In this document: positions 10,891-19,864 of the stretch, piece by piece
Layout: every line of letters starts with the position of its first letter
Numbering within the stretch: the stretch's first letter is position 1
IMG/VR virus record: IMGVR_UViG_3300043431_000134
Span: 1 to 28,068 of that record
Direction: 5' to 3' (one strand)
DNA: 28,068 nucleotides
Source of the DNA: a virus
Notes under the pieces: generated by a model
What the model saw: the letters and a program-made list of their open reading frames with translations, nothing else
The model's database searches: none
Told to the model about the DNA's origin: nothing
Position numbers and translations under genes: made by a program

Positions 10891-11748
10891 TTACGCCACA
10901 CGGATCATGACCACAGACCCATTCCTGTAAAACTGCCCGAGCACCACACCGCCCGCTGCTGCTGCTGCATCGTTTGCATAACTCGTACTTGTGTGCAGTT
11001 GTGTTGCAATTATTGCGCTTGCGTTCAGAGTCAAAACGCCCAGCACAATGATTGACACACCAGAGATCGATGTAATTGACACCGCGTCGCTGGTACTTAC
11101 CGTCACGGCGCCAGAAAATGTCGCGGTATCGCTCACTGCCAACTCGCCATTTACGGCTAGCGTTCCTGTAACACTAGGGTTCGCAAAAACTTCGCCGCTT
11201 GTGTAAGCAATTGTCCCACTCTTGTCCTGAATCGTTACCGTGCGATCTGCGGTCGGATCAGTGATAGCAAGTGATGTTTCGTAGGCGTTACTTGTGGCGC
11301 CTTCAAACGAAAGCGGAATAGCGCCAGTCAGGACAGATCCGCTAAGATCAACCGGCCCGGCAATGGGGAAGTAGAGAGCATCCGCTGCGGCTTTGGTAAG
11401 GAAGTTGCCGCTTACGTTATCCACAGTGCGCAGCGTAACGTCTGCTGAAGTCTTTTCAATCAGCTTGTAATCGTCCAGACCATACCAGAACGTCGCCTCA
11501 CCATTGGCGTTCATGATTACCGGATTGGTGGCAGGAGTGGTCAGCCCGCCATCGGTATAGACCGGGAGAGGGGTAGTCGTACCGGCTTCGTAGGTGTAGA
11601 GCTTCGCGCCTGAGAGCGGGCTTCCGCTGCTATCAACGATGCGATATACGCAGCCGGTTGCAATGATTCCTTGTGCCATGATGTTATGCCTTTTCTTCCG
11701 GCTGAATATTGAACGCAGCCAATTGGTGAATTTCTTCCAAGCGGTCAT
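10891..11748 (-). CDS. Putative tail fibre/appendage protein, 285 aa
   Basis: The pattern IIATGCVYRIVDSSGSPLSGAKLYTYEAGTTTPLPVYTDGGLTTPATNPVIMNANGEATFWY is a well-known N-terminal domain of podovirus tail fibres and appendages. It is followed by Thr/Ser/Ala-rich repeats (TGTLAVNGELAVSDTATFSGAV) that suggest a beta-helical shaft, and a C-terminal YRNGSVVMIRVA. Presumably binds a host receptor. Two starts are possible. ATG 11748 overlaps the upstream stop but adds a cationic, Trp-rich 23-residue leader (MTAWKKFTNWLRSIFSRKK). ATG 11679 (MAQGIIATG) has AAAAGG upstream and fits the family better. Confidence 0.8.
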   Translation of the reverse strand: MTAWKKFTNWLRSIFSRKKRHNIMAQGIIATGCVYRIVDSSGSPLSGAKLYTYEAGTTTPLPVYTDGGLTTPATNPVIMNANGEATFWYGLDDYKLIEKTSADVTLRTVDNVSGNFLTKAAADALYFPIAGPVDLSGSVLTGAIPLSFEGATSNAYETSLAITDPTADRTVTIQDKSGTIAYTSGEVFANPSVTGTLAVNGELAVSDTATFSGAVTVSTSDAVSITSISGVSIIVLGVLTLNASAIIATQLHTSTSYANDAAAAAGGVVLGQFYRNGSVVMIRVA

Positions 11749-12071
11749 TCCTTTGACCAGCTCTTGCGAATCATCTCTGTGAGTATGTCGAATCGCTTAT
11801 CGATTCGGTCTGACAGTCCGCCTATCTCTTGGCGCAGATCACGCACGCTCTGTTCGTGTCTTGCGTTCAGCTCGACAATCGTTCGATCGTGCTTGTCGCG
11901 TAAGTCCTTGATGGCCTCTTTGTAAGCGGCGTCCGCCTTCTCAACGTCGCGGACGTGCTCCATAAATGCCTGCGCTGACGCTTTTTCGTCTATTCGCTGA
12001 TTTGTCATTTTCCACACCACGCCCACAAGGATCATGACTACTGATGCCGGGGCGATCGATTCCCATCCCAT
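11745..12071 (-). CDS. Membrane-anchored coiled-coil protein, 108 aa
   Basis: ATG 12071 is chosen (MGWESIAPASVVMILVGVVW) because a single N-terminal transmembrane helix begins there. A longer frame to 12203 would cover most of the preceding gene. After the helix come charged heptads (ASAQAFMEHVRDVEKADAAYKEAIKDL...) predicted as a long coiled coil up to the end (KSWSKE). The layout resembles small phage membrane proteins near lysis or tail genes, including inner-membrane spanins, but no outer-membrane partner is visible. Confidence 0.65.
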   Translation of the reverse strand: MGWESIAPASVVMILVGVVWKMTNQRIDEKASAQAFMEHVRDVEKADAAYKEAIKDLRDKHDRTIVELNARHEQSVRDLRQEIGGLSDRIDKRFDILTEMIRKSWSKE

Positions 12072-12433
12072 TTTGTACCTCTTCTTGTTATTGCCGAAAT
12101 AATTAGCAGCGACTCCAGAAGCTGCACAATGATTGTGTAAGGGTCGGGATGGATGCCGACAGGGATAATGGTTGCGCCGGCCATGTGCGCCATGCAAAGG
12201 CATGTGGCGACAATGCCGACGTGTCGGCTACCTGGCGAATTGATGACGAAAGAGATTAGGCCCACTCCCATCTCTACACAGAACAGAATCCAGTACCACG
12301 ACTCCGGGCTGCGGTTCGGATCAATCGGCCAGAACACCGACATAGCCACTACGGCAAGCAATAGCAGCTCCTTCTGCGCTCTTACCTGAGTCAGCGCAAA
12401 CAGAAATACCGCCATTGCGTACCAGTTGGTCAT
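12038..12433 (-). CDS. Multi-pass membrane protein, 131 aa
   Basis: ATG 12433 overlaps the upstream small ORF stop (ATGA). Four hydrophobic stretches are visible: YAMAVFLFALTQV, LLLLAVVAMSVFW, WYWILFCVEMGVGLISFV and GIVATCLCMAHMAGATIIPV, with a basic end (RRGTKWDGNRSPRHQ). Probably an inner-membrane phage protein; a holin-like or exclusion role is possible but unproven. Overlaps the following gene by 34 bases. Confidence 0.65.
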   Translation of the reverse strand: MTNWYAMAVFLFALTQVRAQKELLLLAVVAMSVFWPIDPNRSPESWYWILFCVEMGVGLISFVINSPGSRHVGIVATCLCMAHMAGATIIPVGIHPDPYTIIVQLLESLLIISAITRRGTKWDGNRSPRHQ

Positions 12434-12498
12434 TTGGATGGCTTTGGTCGCGGCTGTGGCTTGTTGGGTGTCTTGGGTCTGTTTCCGTTGCCTGCCAT
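12430..12498 (-). CDS. Possible tiny Pro/Lys-rich peptide, 22 aa
   Basis: ATG 12498 with AAAGGAAA upstream; reads MAGNGNRPKTPNKPQ, ends PRPKPSK and overlaps the next gene by ATGA. Very short but has a good ribosome site and coupling; similar tiny Pro-rich peptides occur in phage genomes. Could act mainly as a translation leader for the membrane protein. Confidence 0.45.
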   Translation of the reverse strand: MAGNGNRPKTPNKPQPRPKPSK

Positions 12499-12583
12499 GA
12501 TGTTTCCTTTCTGTGTATTATGAGGTATGACGATTATTCTATATGCTTTGGCGCACTCTATTGGCATTATTGCCTATTCGATA

Positions 12584-14647
12584 CTACTTTCCTTGTTCCC
12601 CGGCGACAGCGCCACTAACTCCTGCGGAACCAGAGCTAAGAAGCTGGGCAAGCTTCGCCGCTACAGGCGTCGGGACGGGGCTTCTTCGTGACGTAAATTC
12701 AGGACGAAGTGCTGCAGTAGCGGACCTTTCATTCTGGAAGTTTCGGAACGAGTCGCGCAAGATATTGACGCCCGGAAACCGTCCTATCTTCCCGGAAAGC
12801 TCAGACAGCAAATTCATTGTTGCAGCAGCAGTGTTTGAGTTATTCACCGCCGATCCTTCCGGCTGAGTCTTGATGTAAGACATCACGCGCCCAGCGGCAA
12901 ATAGCTTCTCTACTTCGTCAGGCGAAAACACTTGCAACAGCTTGTCGCGGCCCATCTTGCGTAGTTCGGTGACGTAGCGATCAGGTGCAAACGGCTGATC
13001 CCCTGCCATGTCGTTGCCGAAAGCCTTTAGCCGCAAGTGGTTAGCAATCTGTGCTCGGGCGATGCTGCGAACTTCCGGCACGTCTTTTGCCGCCTGCAGC
13101 ATTCCGCGAAGCTCGTTTGTCGTTGCGCCGATGACGTACTTATTCACAAACCGGTCGGGGTCTGCTTCGTCAAGCGCAGCCTTCAGTGCTGGAGATCCTT
13201 CAATCTTCTCAAATCGTTGGCGGGCAATATTGCGCGCTTTGTCAAATGCGGCCTTGGCTTCTACGCCTTCAGTCGTCTTGATCGGAGCGCCGTTCAGTGC
13301 ATCGCGAACCTTGCCAATAGCCATAGCTTCGGCCTTGTTTCCTGACCGCTGGGCGGCAGACAGAACACGATCCATCTGCACGGCTGTATTGACGTTGAAC
13401 GGAATTTTCCCCGTGCTGACATCATTCAGCATTCCGCGCACTTGAGCCGGCAGGAAGCTACCTAGCTGGCCCTCGTCTAGCGCGTTATTTGCTGATTGGC
13501 TGAATGCTGCTGTGTCTAGCTCTGCTGCCCTGCCGGTAGCCATGTTCCTTGCCCCTGAGTACGCAGCATCAACTGATGCGCTGGCGGGTTCATCAGACTG
13601 GCGCAGAAGCCTGCTAAGGGACGTTCCTGCGGTGTATTGGTCGTCTGCTGTATTGCCGGGAGAGAATACCTTGCGCAGGGATTGGCCTTGCTCTGCAAAT
13701 CGATTGGCAATCGGGTTCTGTCCGCCGATAGAAACACCGCGCATGTTTCGCTCTTGAGCAAACTGCATGGGGTCGCGTGTGAGCTGTGCTTGTGTCGGAT
13801 TGACGCCGACCGACTTAAAGTCAGCCGCACGGATAAGTTCGGCGGGATTTAGCTGGCGTCCAGTTGAAAGAGCTTGCGCAATTTGACGTTGCACCCCTTC
13901 ACGGATAGATGCGGGAAGGCTTGCCAAATCCATGCCAGCATCGCGGGCTTCTGGGCTGTTTGCCCACATATTCAGGATGCGTTCGGCCTCTTGCGTGGCG
14001 TTCTGGCCGGCAGGGGCGCGCATACGCTGCACGATGTTATTCACACCATTTGCTAGAGAACCAACTAACTTAGACGCCACTGGAGTCAATACAAACCCTG
14101 TAGCGCCGCCTGCGCCTATTTGTATGGCTTTGGTTGTCCAGAAGTCTTCCGAGTCTGTCACGGGCGCTGCTGCGCCCATTCCGGCGCTGACGGCAGCCCC
14201 TCGCGTAGCAAGCTGTTTCAATGTATTGGCTTTCGCCAGCCATCCAGCGGGGGCAAGGTTGGCCGGGCTGATTACTCCGCCTCCAAGACGGTATGCGTCA
14301 AATCCTTCGCTTCCTCGCAATGCTCTGGTTCTTTGGTATTCCTCTTCCTTTTGCTGCACTGCTTTGTTGATATGTTCTCCCTGACCAATAGCTTTAGCAC
14401 CTAGCTGCACTAGCCCTACGATAGGATCAGCAGCGCCCATAGCTACGCCGCGAATTTTGTCTGCGGCCTGGTTGACCACGGGCGGAATATTGATGCCGGC
14501 CAGCTTCTTCTCTATCCACGACATTGGCTCAGGCTGCGCCATTGGCTTAGGTGCCGCAGGCGGTTTTTGTGACGCGATCTGTCCTGAAGCTTTTGCTTCA
14601 AGCTCTGCCATTCTTCGCAATGCCTCTAGTTCTTCGCGGTCGCTCAT
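12584..14647 (-). CDS. Large ejection/internal virion protein, 687 aa
   Basis: By position and composition an internal protein of the P22 gp16/gp20 type, carried in the head and injected with DNA. The N-terminal 40 residues are charged and Pro-rich. An Ala/Gly-rich membrane-active-looking region follows (VVNQAADKIRGVAMGAADPIVGLVQLGAKAIG, about 57-90, and ATRGAAVSAGMGAAAPV, about 147-165). Then comes a long helical segment with SGNKAEAMAIGKVRDALNG, KAAFDKARNIARQRFEKIEG and DRYVTELRKMGRDKLLQVF, seen in other podovirus ejection proteins. The end is Ser/Ala/Gly-rich. ATG 14647 overlaps the upstream stop (ATGA). Confidence 0.75.
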   Translation of the reverse strand: MSDREELEALRRMAELEAKASGQIASQKPPAAPKPMAQPEPMSWIEKKLAGINIPPVVNQAADKIRGVAMGAADPIVGLVQLGAKAIGQGEHINKAVQQKEEEYQRTRALRGSEGFDAYRLGGGVISPANLAPAGWLAKANTLKQLATRGAAVSAGMGAAAPVTDSEDFWTTKAIQIGAGGATGFVLTPVASKLVGSLANGVNNIVQRMRAPAGQNATQEAERILNMWANSPEARDAGMDLASLPASIREGVQRQIAQALSTGRQLNPAELIRAADFKSVGVNPTQAQLTRDPMQFAQERNMRGVSIGGQNPIANRFAEQGQSLRKVFSPGNTADDQYTAGTSLSRLLRQSDEPASASVDAAYSGARNMATGRAAELDTAAFSQSANNALDEGQLGSFLPAQVRGMLNDVSTGKIPFNVNTAVQMDRVLSAAQRSGNKAEAMAIGKVRDALNGAPIKTTEGVEAKAAFDKARNIARQRFEKIEGSPALKAALDEADPDRFVNKYVIGATTNELRGMLQAAKDVPEVRSIARAQIANHLRLKAFGNDMAGDQPFAPDRYVTELRKMGRDKLLQVFSPDEVEKLFAAGRVMSYIKTQPEGSAVNNSNTAAATMNLLSELSGKIGRFPGVNILRDSFRNFQNERSATAALRPEFTSRRSPVPTPVAAKLAQLLSSGSAGVSGAVAGEQGK

Positions 14648-15957
14648 GGCTTTTTGAACCTCTTGCGCAATGCATCAAGTTCCGCCCGTTCTTGTGTAGA
14701 CAGGGCGCCGCCAGAGCTAGGCGCAGCGGGAGTGGCGGGGGGCGATTCAGGAACTTGCGGGCCTGCGCGACCTGCTGCAATTCTTGCTGCTGTCAGGATG
14801 TTTTTTAGGCGATCTTGCTTGTCTTTGATCGTATCCTTGTCGTCCCCGATCTGCGGGAAGTACGATTTTGCATAGCCAAGCAATTGCTCTTTTGTGTATG
14901 CCGCGCCAGTGCCAAGGGTCAATGCTGCGTCCAGCATATCTAGCTGCGCGGCTTCTACCCGCTGGCGGGCTTGTGGCGTCATGGCGTTACTTGCCACACT
15001 TCCGATCAATGGAAGCCCGCCAACTGCCGCAGCGACAAGCCCTTGCTTTGCCGCATTAGGGTCTTTCTTCAAAGCCTGTTCTAGCTGCCTGCTGGAGCTT
15101 TCCAGTCGAGACAGAAGGGTAGCCGCCTTGCGCTCTCCCTCAGTGGCGTTTGATGCCTTTGGCGCTTGGGCTACTGGCTTGCCGTCTGGCCCGACGATAG
15201 GACGAGCTCCACCGCCGCCGCGAGTAGGAACCTGCATCGGCCCTTGTTCGGTCTGAATGATGGTCATGGGTACGCCGCCAGCGTTTGCGCCGGCTTGTGC
15301 AATGCGGGTCTTTCCTTCAAGGTATCCCGGAATCCATTCAAGTCCGTTTGCGCCCATTCGCATGCCTTCTGGAATGCGCCCGGACTCACGATTTTTGCGG
15401 TCTCTTTCGTCGTTCTTTGCGGCTTCGTCGGCGCGGTCTTTTCTGGCTTGCGCAGCCTCTTGGCGCTTGCTGAAATAAGCTGGATCAGACACGCCAAGGA
15501 AATAGTCCTGCGCATTGTCTGGCGTGAGATTCTGTTTCACCCATTCAACCTTGCCCTGAATGACTTCGGGCGGCAGGCCGATAGCGGCATACTCTTCTGC
15601 CACAGCTTCAGGGGTTCCGCCCTTCGCGCCGATGCGTGCGTGAGCGCCTGACAGGAGTTGAATCTTGCGCTGCATTTCCGCGTCTTTGCGCTGGCGTGCT
15701 GAGTCGGCCATGCCTTGCATCTTGCTGGCTTCGTCGAGATAGCCGCTTTGCATCAGGGTCTGTGACAGTTGCTCAGGGTCGCCGCCTTGTCCTAGCAGTT
15801 GCTGAAGTTTGTTCTTGCGCTCAATCCCCTGCATTTCTGCTTGGCGCTGCGCGGATTGCATTCGGCGCTGTTCTTGTGCGGCAGGGTCGAGAATGGCCGC
15901 AAGACGCATGGGCGCCTGCGTATCCACTCCCTGATAGATGTTTGCATCAATCGCCAT
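14644..15957 (-). CDS. Putative DNA ejection protein, 437 aa
   Basis: ATG 15957 (MAIDANIYQG) is chosen for its AAGGTGA upstream; the frame extends three codons further. Gln/Arg/Lys-rich helical N-terminal region (QEQRRMQSAQRQAEMQ, GMADSARQRKDAEMQR), then EAVAEEYAAIGLPPEVIQG and DNAQDYFLGVSDPAYFSK. A Gly/Pro linker with PMTIIQTEQGPMQVPTRGGG follows, then a C-terminal domain (LLSRLESSSRQLEQALKKDP, GTGAAYTKEQLLGYAKSYFP) shared with tail/ejection proteins of many podoviruses. Presumed cargo injected with DNA. Confidence 0.75.
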   Translation of the reverse strand: MAIDANIYQGVDTQAPMRLAAILDPAAQEQRRMQSAQRQAEMQGIERKNKLQQLLGQGGDPEQLSQTLMQSGYLDEASKMQGMADSARQRKDAEMQRKIQLLSGAHARIGAKGGTPEAVAEEYAAIGLPPEVIQGKVEWVKQNLTPDNAQDYFLGVSDPAYFSKRQEAAQARKDRADEAAKNDERDRKNRESGRIPEGMRMGANGLEWIPGYLEGKTRIAQAGANAGGVPMTIIQTEQGPMQVPTRGGGGARPIVGPDGKPVAQAPKASNATEGERKAATLLSRLESSSRQLEQALKKDPNAAKQGLVAAAVGGLPLIGSVASNAMTPQARQRVEAAQLDMLDAALTLGTGAAYTKEQLLGYAKSYFPQIGDDKDTIKDKQDRLKNILTAARIAAGRAGPQVPESPPATPAAPSSGGALSTQERAELDALRKRFKKP

Positions 15958-17272
15958 AGTAATCACCTTGATTCAGCATGCTGGCCAGTCGGCGCGGCTG
16001 ACCGTAAATGGATTGCGCGGGTTGCTGGCCGAGTAGCTTTTGAATATCCAGCGGGGATTGCGCGATTGCTGCATTGTAGTCTGTTGGTGCCGACGTTGCA
16101 GCAGGGGCAAAGTTGGCCGTGTAAGCCTTGAATGGCTGGTATCCGCCAGACGATCCGCCGCCAGAAAGCAAATCAGATAGCGAATTGATCGGGATGTTTT
16201 GTGATCTCTGCGCTGACTGGCCGACTGGCGACGAATGCGCGGAAGAATAAGAATTGCTGGCGTTGCCAGAATCGTTCCCTTCCATAGTTCCATATCCACT
16301 ATCACCGACCAAAGAACTCCATCCGCCGAGCCCTAAGCTCCCAACGGCATTGCCAACTGCGGATTGCTGCCCGAGATTCCCTATCGTCCCTGTAATCTGG
16401 GCTGCAGAAGAGCCACGATCATTGCCAAATAGAGAGTTTAGGTTCTGCCCAAGGTTCAGATTATTTGAGTTAATGCCGTACTGTGCGGCTGAGTTCAATA
16501 AACCCGCAGGGCCACTGTTATACAGGTTGGCTCCGGTGTTTATAGCAGCCCCGGCGGCGGGGTTAAACATGCCAGCAATCGAGCCTACCGCGTTAACGCC
16601 TTTACCTCCACCATAAGCGTTTGCAGCGCCATATAGGGCCCCTAGCACCGGATTAGCAGCGGTCAGGGCAAACTGTGCGGCTGTACTCGTCCACGGGTTG
16701 TCCTTAGACCAAGACGCCAACTGGTCAAGCCCGAATGTCGGTAATGCAGACTGCCAATTTGGGTTATACCCGACAAGCTCACCAAGCCCGCCTTTGTCCC
16801 CAAACCCCACAGTCGGGTCATACCCAAAGACCCCTTGCCAAGCCTCATTGCCTGCTTTTGAGTTTGCAGCATCAAGGGCATCCTGCTCTTCTTGCGAGTT
16901 AAACCGGCCTTCTGACAAATTCCAGCCGCCCGCCATGTTTCCGGGTTCGCCAGCCGCCGGGCCCCCGTAGACGCCAGTCGCCCCACCTTCCTGCCCCAAT
17001 CCTGCGATTGCATCAGAGTCAGAAACGTACCCACTATCCCACCCGCCGTCGTCACTCTCCATGCTGGATGAGCTTGTGTTGTCCCCATCATCATCAAAGT
17101 TGATGCCGCCAGTGAAAGGATTGGGCCTGCCAGAACCACCCATCGCTTTAAGCAAAGGGATTACCGTTGCAGCCTCTCGCGGGTTTATGTGCAGAGTGAT
17201 GGAGTCCTGCCCGCCACGGCTGGCGAGCTGGCCCGCATCACGCACAGATAGCAGGTCGGATAGGCGTTTCAT
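15947..17272 (-). CDS. Glycine/asparagine-rich virion (ejection-associated) protein, 441 aa
   Basis: ATG 17272 overlaps the upstream stop as TGATG. Starts MKRLSDLLSVRDAGQLASRGG, then a low-complexity Gly/Ser/Asp region and repeated short hydrophobic Gly/Ala/Asn segments (FALTAANPVLGALYGAANAY, GSIAGMFNPAAGAAINTGAN, LLNSAAQYGINSNNLNLGQN). Composition and place between two ejection proteins argue for an internal virion protein that can cross membranes. No catalytic motif. No firm family match. Confidence 0.65.
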   Translation of the reverse strand: MKRLSDLLSVRDAGQLASRGGQDSITLHINPREAATVIPLLKAMGGSGRPNPFTGGINFDDDGDNTSSSSMESDDGGWDSGYVSDSDAIAGLGQEGGATGVYGGPAAGEPGNMAGGWNLSEGRFNSQEEQDALDAANSKAGNEAWQGVFGYDPTVGFGDKGGLGELVGYNPNWQSALPTFGLDQLASWSKDNPWTSTAAQFALTAANPVLGALYGAANAYGGGKGVNAVGSIAGMFNPAAGAAINTGANLYNSGPAGLLNSAAQYGINSNNLNLGQNLNSLFGNDRGSSAAQITGTIGNLGQQSAVGNAVGSLGLGGWSSLVGDSGYGTMEGNDSGNASNSYSSAHSSPVGQSAQRSQNIPINSLSDLLSGGGSSGGYQPFKAYTANFAPAATSAPTDYNAAIAQSPLDIQKLLGQQPAQSIYGQPRRLASMLNQGDYYGD

Positions 17273-18126
17273 CAGTAGCCCTTTGTTTCATCGTAAGGGT
17301 CGTATTGAGTTTGTGACGGGGTGTAGTTGTCGTAGTAACCGCCATTCACGTCACCGTACTGCTGATCGTGAATATTCCCGATGTTGCTAACGTTGTCTTG
17401 TGCGCCAGTGTATGAGCCGTCGTAGTTATAAAGCAGATCGCTCAGCCAGTTTCCTGCTGCAGAAGCTCCGCTACCGATCAGGCTTCCAAGTCCGCCCGCC
17501 AGATTGCCACCGACCGTGCTATTTTTCCCCGTGCTGGAGCCAAGAAGAGCAGACAGAGACTTCACGATTGCATTTGTGCTGTTTGCGCTCAGGTTGCCGC
17601 CAGCGATACCCGCAGCGCCTTGAGCGTTGCCCAATCCCTGATAGATTCCAGCTTGTGCATTTGCTGCATTTTGGCCGACGTTAAGCAAGCTAGATAAACG
17701 ATTGAACTCGTTGCCGTATTGCTTCTGCGCGTAGCCTTGGTTGAACTTTGACAGAGCAGGAATTGAGCCGCCAGCGCCGAAGTTGCCGCGAGCAGCGAGA
17801 CCGCGATTGATAGCCTTTTCGCCCTCTTGCTGGCCGACCATGTACCCCGGCAGCCCGGTAATGTCGTAGCCCGGCTGCATCATCTTGTTCAGCGCGCCGA
17901 TAGCGTTTTGGCCTACTTGAGCGTAGGGGGCGAGGGTTTGATTGGCCTGACCGGCTGAGGCTGTCTGCGAGCCAAGAGCGCTGTTGATTGTCTTGTTGCC
18001 TTGGTTGCCAGCGTACCAAGAGCCAGCAGCCCCCAGACCAGAGCCAAAGATGTTGCCCCAATCGTAACCCTGCTGGCCGGTACTCTCATTCATTCCCATG
18101 CCGGTTGTCATCACTGGTTCTGCCAT
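17272..18126 (-). CDS. P22-gp7-like DNA transfer/ejection protein, 284 aa
   Basis: ATG 18126. Reads GNIFGSGLGAAGSWYAGNQ near the start, then the recognisable GQNAIGALNKMMQPGYDITG, GQQEGEKAINRGLAARGNFGAGGSIPALSKFNQGYAQKQYGNEFNRLSSLLNVGQNAANAQAG, a motif set common to podovirus DNA transfer proteins. The tail is Tyr/Asp/Gln-rich. Packaged in the capsid and ejected into the host envelope in relatives; that role is inferred here. Confidence 0.78.
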   Translation of the reverse strand: MAEPVMTTGMGMNESTGQQGYDWGNIFGSGLGAAGSWYAGNQGNKTINSALGSQTASAGQANQTLAPYAQVGQNAIGALNKMMQPGYDITGLPGYMVGQQEGEKAINRGLAARGNFGAGGSIPALSKFNQGYAQKQYGNEFNRLSSLLNVGQNAANAQAGIYQGLGNAQGAAGIAGGNLSANSTNAIVKSLSALLGSSTGKNSTVGGNLAGGLGSLIGSGASAAGNWLSDLLYNYDGSYTGAQDNVSNIGNIHDQQYGDVNGGYYDNYTPSQTQYDPYDETKGY

Positions 18127-18135
18127 TTTGTCACC

Positions 18136-18447
18136 TCACGCCTGCAAGTAATTCACAGTGGGGGCCACCGTGTAAGTAATTTTGAATTGATCGTTGAACG
18201 TCACGCGGAACATTCCCGAGACTTGTCCGAGATTGATAAACGCCGCGCCATTGCGGGAAAGCTCGATTGCTGAGACCGTTCCGCCGCTCACCACTACATC
18301 GCCAATCTCTGCGAATGACAACGTGCAAGGGCTGGCCGTTACCGTTTGCGCTTGCGGCTGCTGCTTTGATGGCTCAATCTGGCGCAAGAAAACTAGCCAC
18401 TCCTGACCCATCTTGTCCAAGCAGTCTTGCGGCACTTTCTTAGGCAT
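18136..18447 (-). CDS. Hypothetical virion protein, 103 aa
   Basis: ATG 18447 (MPKKVPQDCLDKMGQEWLVFL) overlaps the end of the gp10-like gene by eight bases; the frame is open further upstream but that is shadow of the gp10-like gene. After a helical N-terminus and Gln-rich linker, the rest is beta-rich (TLSFAEIGDVVVSGGTVSAIELSRNG, SGMFRVTFNDQFKITYTVAP). Probably a small tail or head-neck component by context. No family recognised. Confidence 0.65.
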   Translation of the reverse strand: MPKKVPQDCLDKMGQEWLVFLRQIEPSKQQPQAQTVTASPCTLSFAEIGDVVVSGGTVSAIELSRNGAAFINLGQVSGMFRVTFNDQFKITYTVAPTVNYLQA

Positions 18448-19864
18448 CGCAAGCCTCCACGTCGCAATAGGCGCCAGAGAGGGAGAACCTAACCGGATCG
18501 GAGCACGAAACTTCCCAAATCCGGCCGGAACGTCCTGACCCACATCGGAGCAGGTAGGCGCGCTTGTAATACTCGCCAATCTTTCCAAGCGTCGCGGTTC
18601 TTGAACTGCTCCAAGTATTACCGTTGTCGTCAGAGTAACGAATCATCACGAGCGGATCAGAACCTTGACCAGACGAAAGCCCTACGCCAAACTCGCAATC
18701 CAGTTCAATTCGCCCATACAAAACGCGCTTGCGCATTGAGTCAGGCATTGCAAAGGAACGAAGCCGGATCATTTCCGCGCCGTCATGGTCGTAAATCTCT
18801 TGCGAGGCTTGGTAAATCTTGCCGTTCTCGAAGTCGCCAACAAGGTGCTTGCCTTCGTGGAACATATGGCAATTGATTCGGTCGCGATAGATCAGTCCGC
18901 CGTCAAGGTATCCGCACTCAAACCAGGCGCCGGTCGCTACGTCGTAGGTAAAACTCTTGCTGTCAGTCGGGAATGTGAATTGAATGAACGTGTGGCCGCC
19001 ATCCTGAATAACCGTCGCAATGGCGTCGCTAATGTCATCAAGCAGGCTGATTTGATATTCAATCGCATGAGTCGAAACTCGGGCCGCTTGGTTGCCGGAG
19101 ATGCGATAAACGATTCCTGAGCCTGACTTGTCCTGACCAATCATGAATATGGCGTTGTCAGCCTTCACGATGGTCTCAGGCGCTGCGCAGCCGACATTGA
19201 TCAGGCCGGAACGAGCAAACGGAAAATCCGCGTCTCCTGAATCGGTAAAGGTCTCAGTCGTCACCACACCAAACTGATACAAAAGGCGGCCAAGCGCCGC
19301 AGTCCCAACAATCAAGTCAGGGTCAGATTCTGCCGTTCCAAAGTCGAGCGCGTTCCACACTAGACCATTGTTGAAGTCCGAGTAAAAATAGTTCTGTGTG
19401 TTTATCTGTCCAGCAATGAAATATGTGTCTAGGTACGCTACTTGCCTTGTTCCGTTGGGAAAGTCGGCGTCTGCAATCGTTGTGATGGTGTTGGTCGCCA
19501 GCGTGACGATATAGCCCTGGTCGCCATCAACGATAATCAGCTGGGTGCCGTTGTCGCACATGCCGACACGACCTGAAGACGTGCCGATGGTGCCAATGGA
19601 CGACAGGGCGCCAATGGTAACGGTATAGACAGCAGACCCGATTACAGCGTATCCAGCGCCGTTTGACGCCTTCCACATGCCGCGCACCTCGCCAACAGCG
19701 TCTAGGGCGTATTGGACGTAACCAAACCACGGAAAGAAGGCAGACGCATGCTTGCCATCAGACGAAACAGACTCCGGGTACATATTGAGCAAACGAGAGT
19801 TCGCAAGCGTCTTGTATCGCGCTTGCGTGTCCATTCCCATGATCGGAGCGGGGACTCGTTTCAT
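18440..19864 (-). CDS. P22 gp10-like packaged DNA stabilisation / tail protein, 474 aa
   Basis: In P22, gp10 seals the portal after packaging and forms the tail hub holding the needle. Length (474) is close to that of P22 gp10. The N-terminal YKTLANSRLLNMYPESVSS is the characteristic N-x-Y-P-E element; it is followed by repeated beta-propeller-like units (GYAVIGSAVYTVTIGALSSIGTI, IFMIGQDKSGSGIVYRISG, FLHEGKHLVGDFENGKIY-like) and a C-terminal SGRIWEVSCSDPVRFSLSGAY. ATG 19864 overlaps the gp4-like stop (ATGA), keeping the gp4-gp10 order of P22-type tails. Confidence 0.8.
   Translation of the reverse strand: MKRVPAPIMGMDTQARYKTLANSRLLNMYPESVSSDGKHASAFFPWFGYVQYALDAVGEVRGMWKASNGAGYAVIGSAVYTVTIGALSSIGTIGTSSGRVGMCDNGTQLIIVDGDQGYIVTLATNTITTIADADFPNGTRQVAYLDTYFIAGQINTQNYFYSDFNNGLVWNALDFGTAESDPDLIVGTAALGRLLYQFGVVTTETFTDSGDADFPFARSGLINVGCAAPETIVKADNAIFMIGQDKSGSGIVYRISGNQAARVSTHAIEYQISLLDDISDAIATVIQDGGHTFIQFTFPTDSKSFTYDVATGAWFECGYLDGGLIYRDRINCHMFHEGKHLVGDFENGKIYQASQEIYDHDGAEMIRLRSFAMPDSMRKRVLYGRIELDCEFGVGLSSGQGSDPLVMIRYSDDNGNTWSSSRTATLGKIGEYYKRAYLLRCGSGRSGRIWEVSCSDPVRFSLSGAYCDVEACDA

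Noticed and set aside
12499-12583. Possible promoter before the tiny Pro-rich ORF (CATAAT with upstream AATAATC)
   Set aside because: No acceptable -35 hexamer at 16-18 bp; the region is more simply a gap within the late operon.
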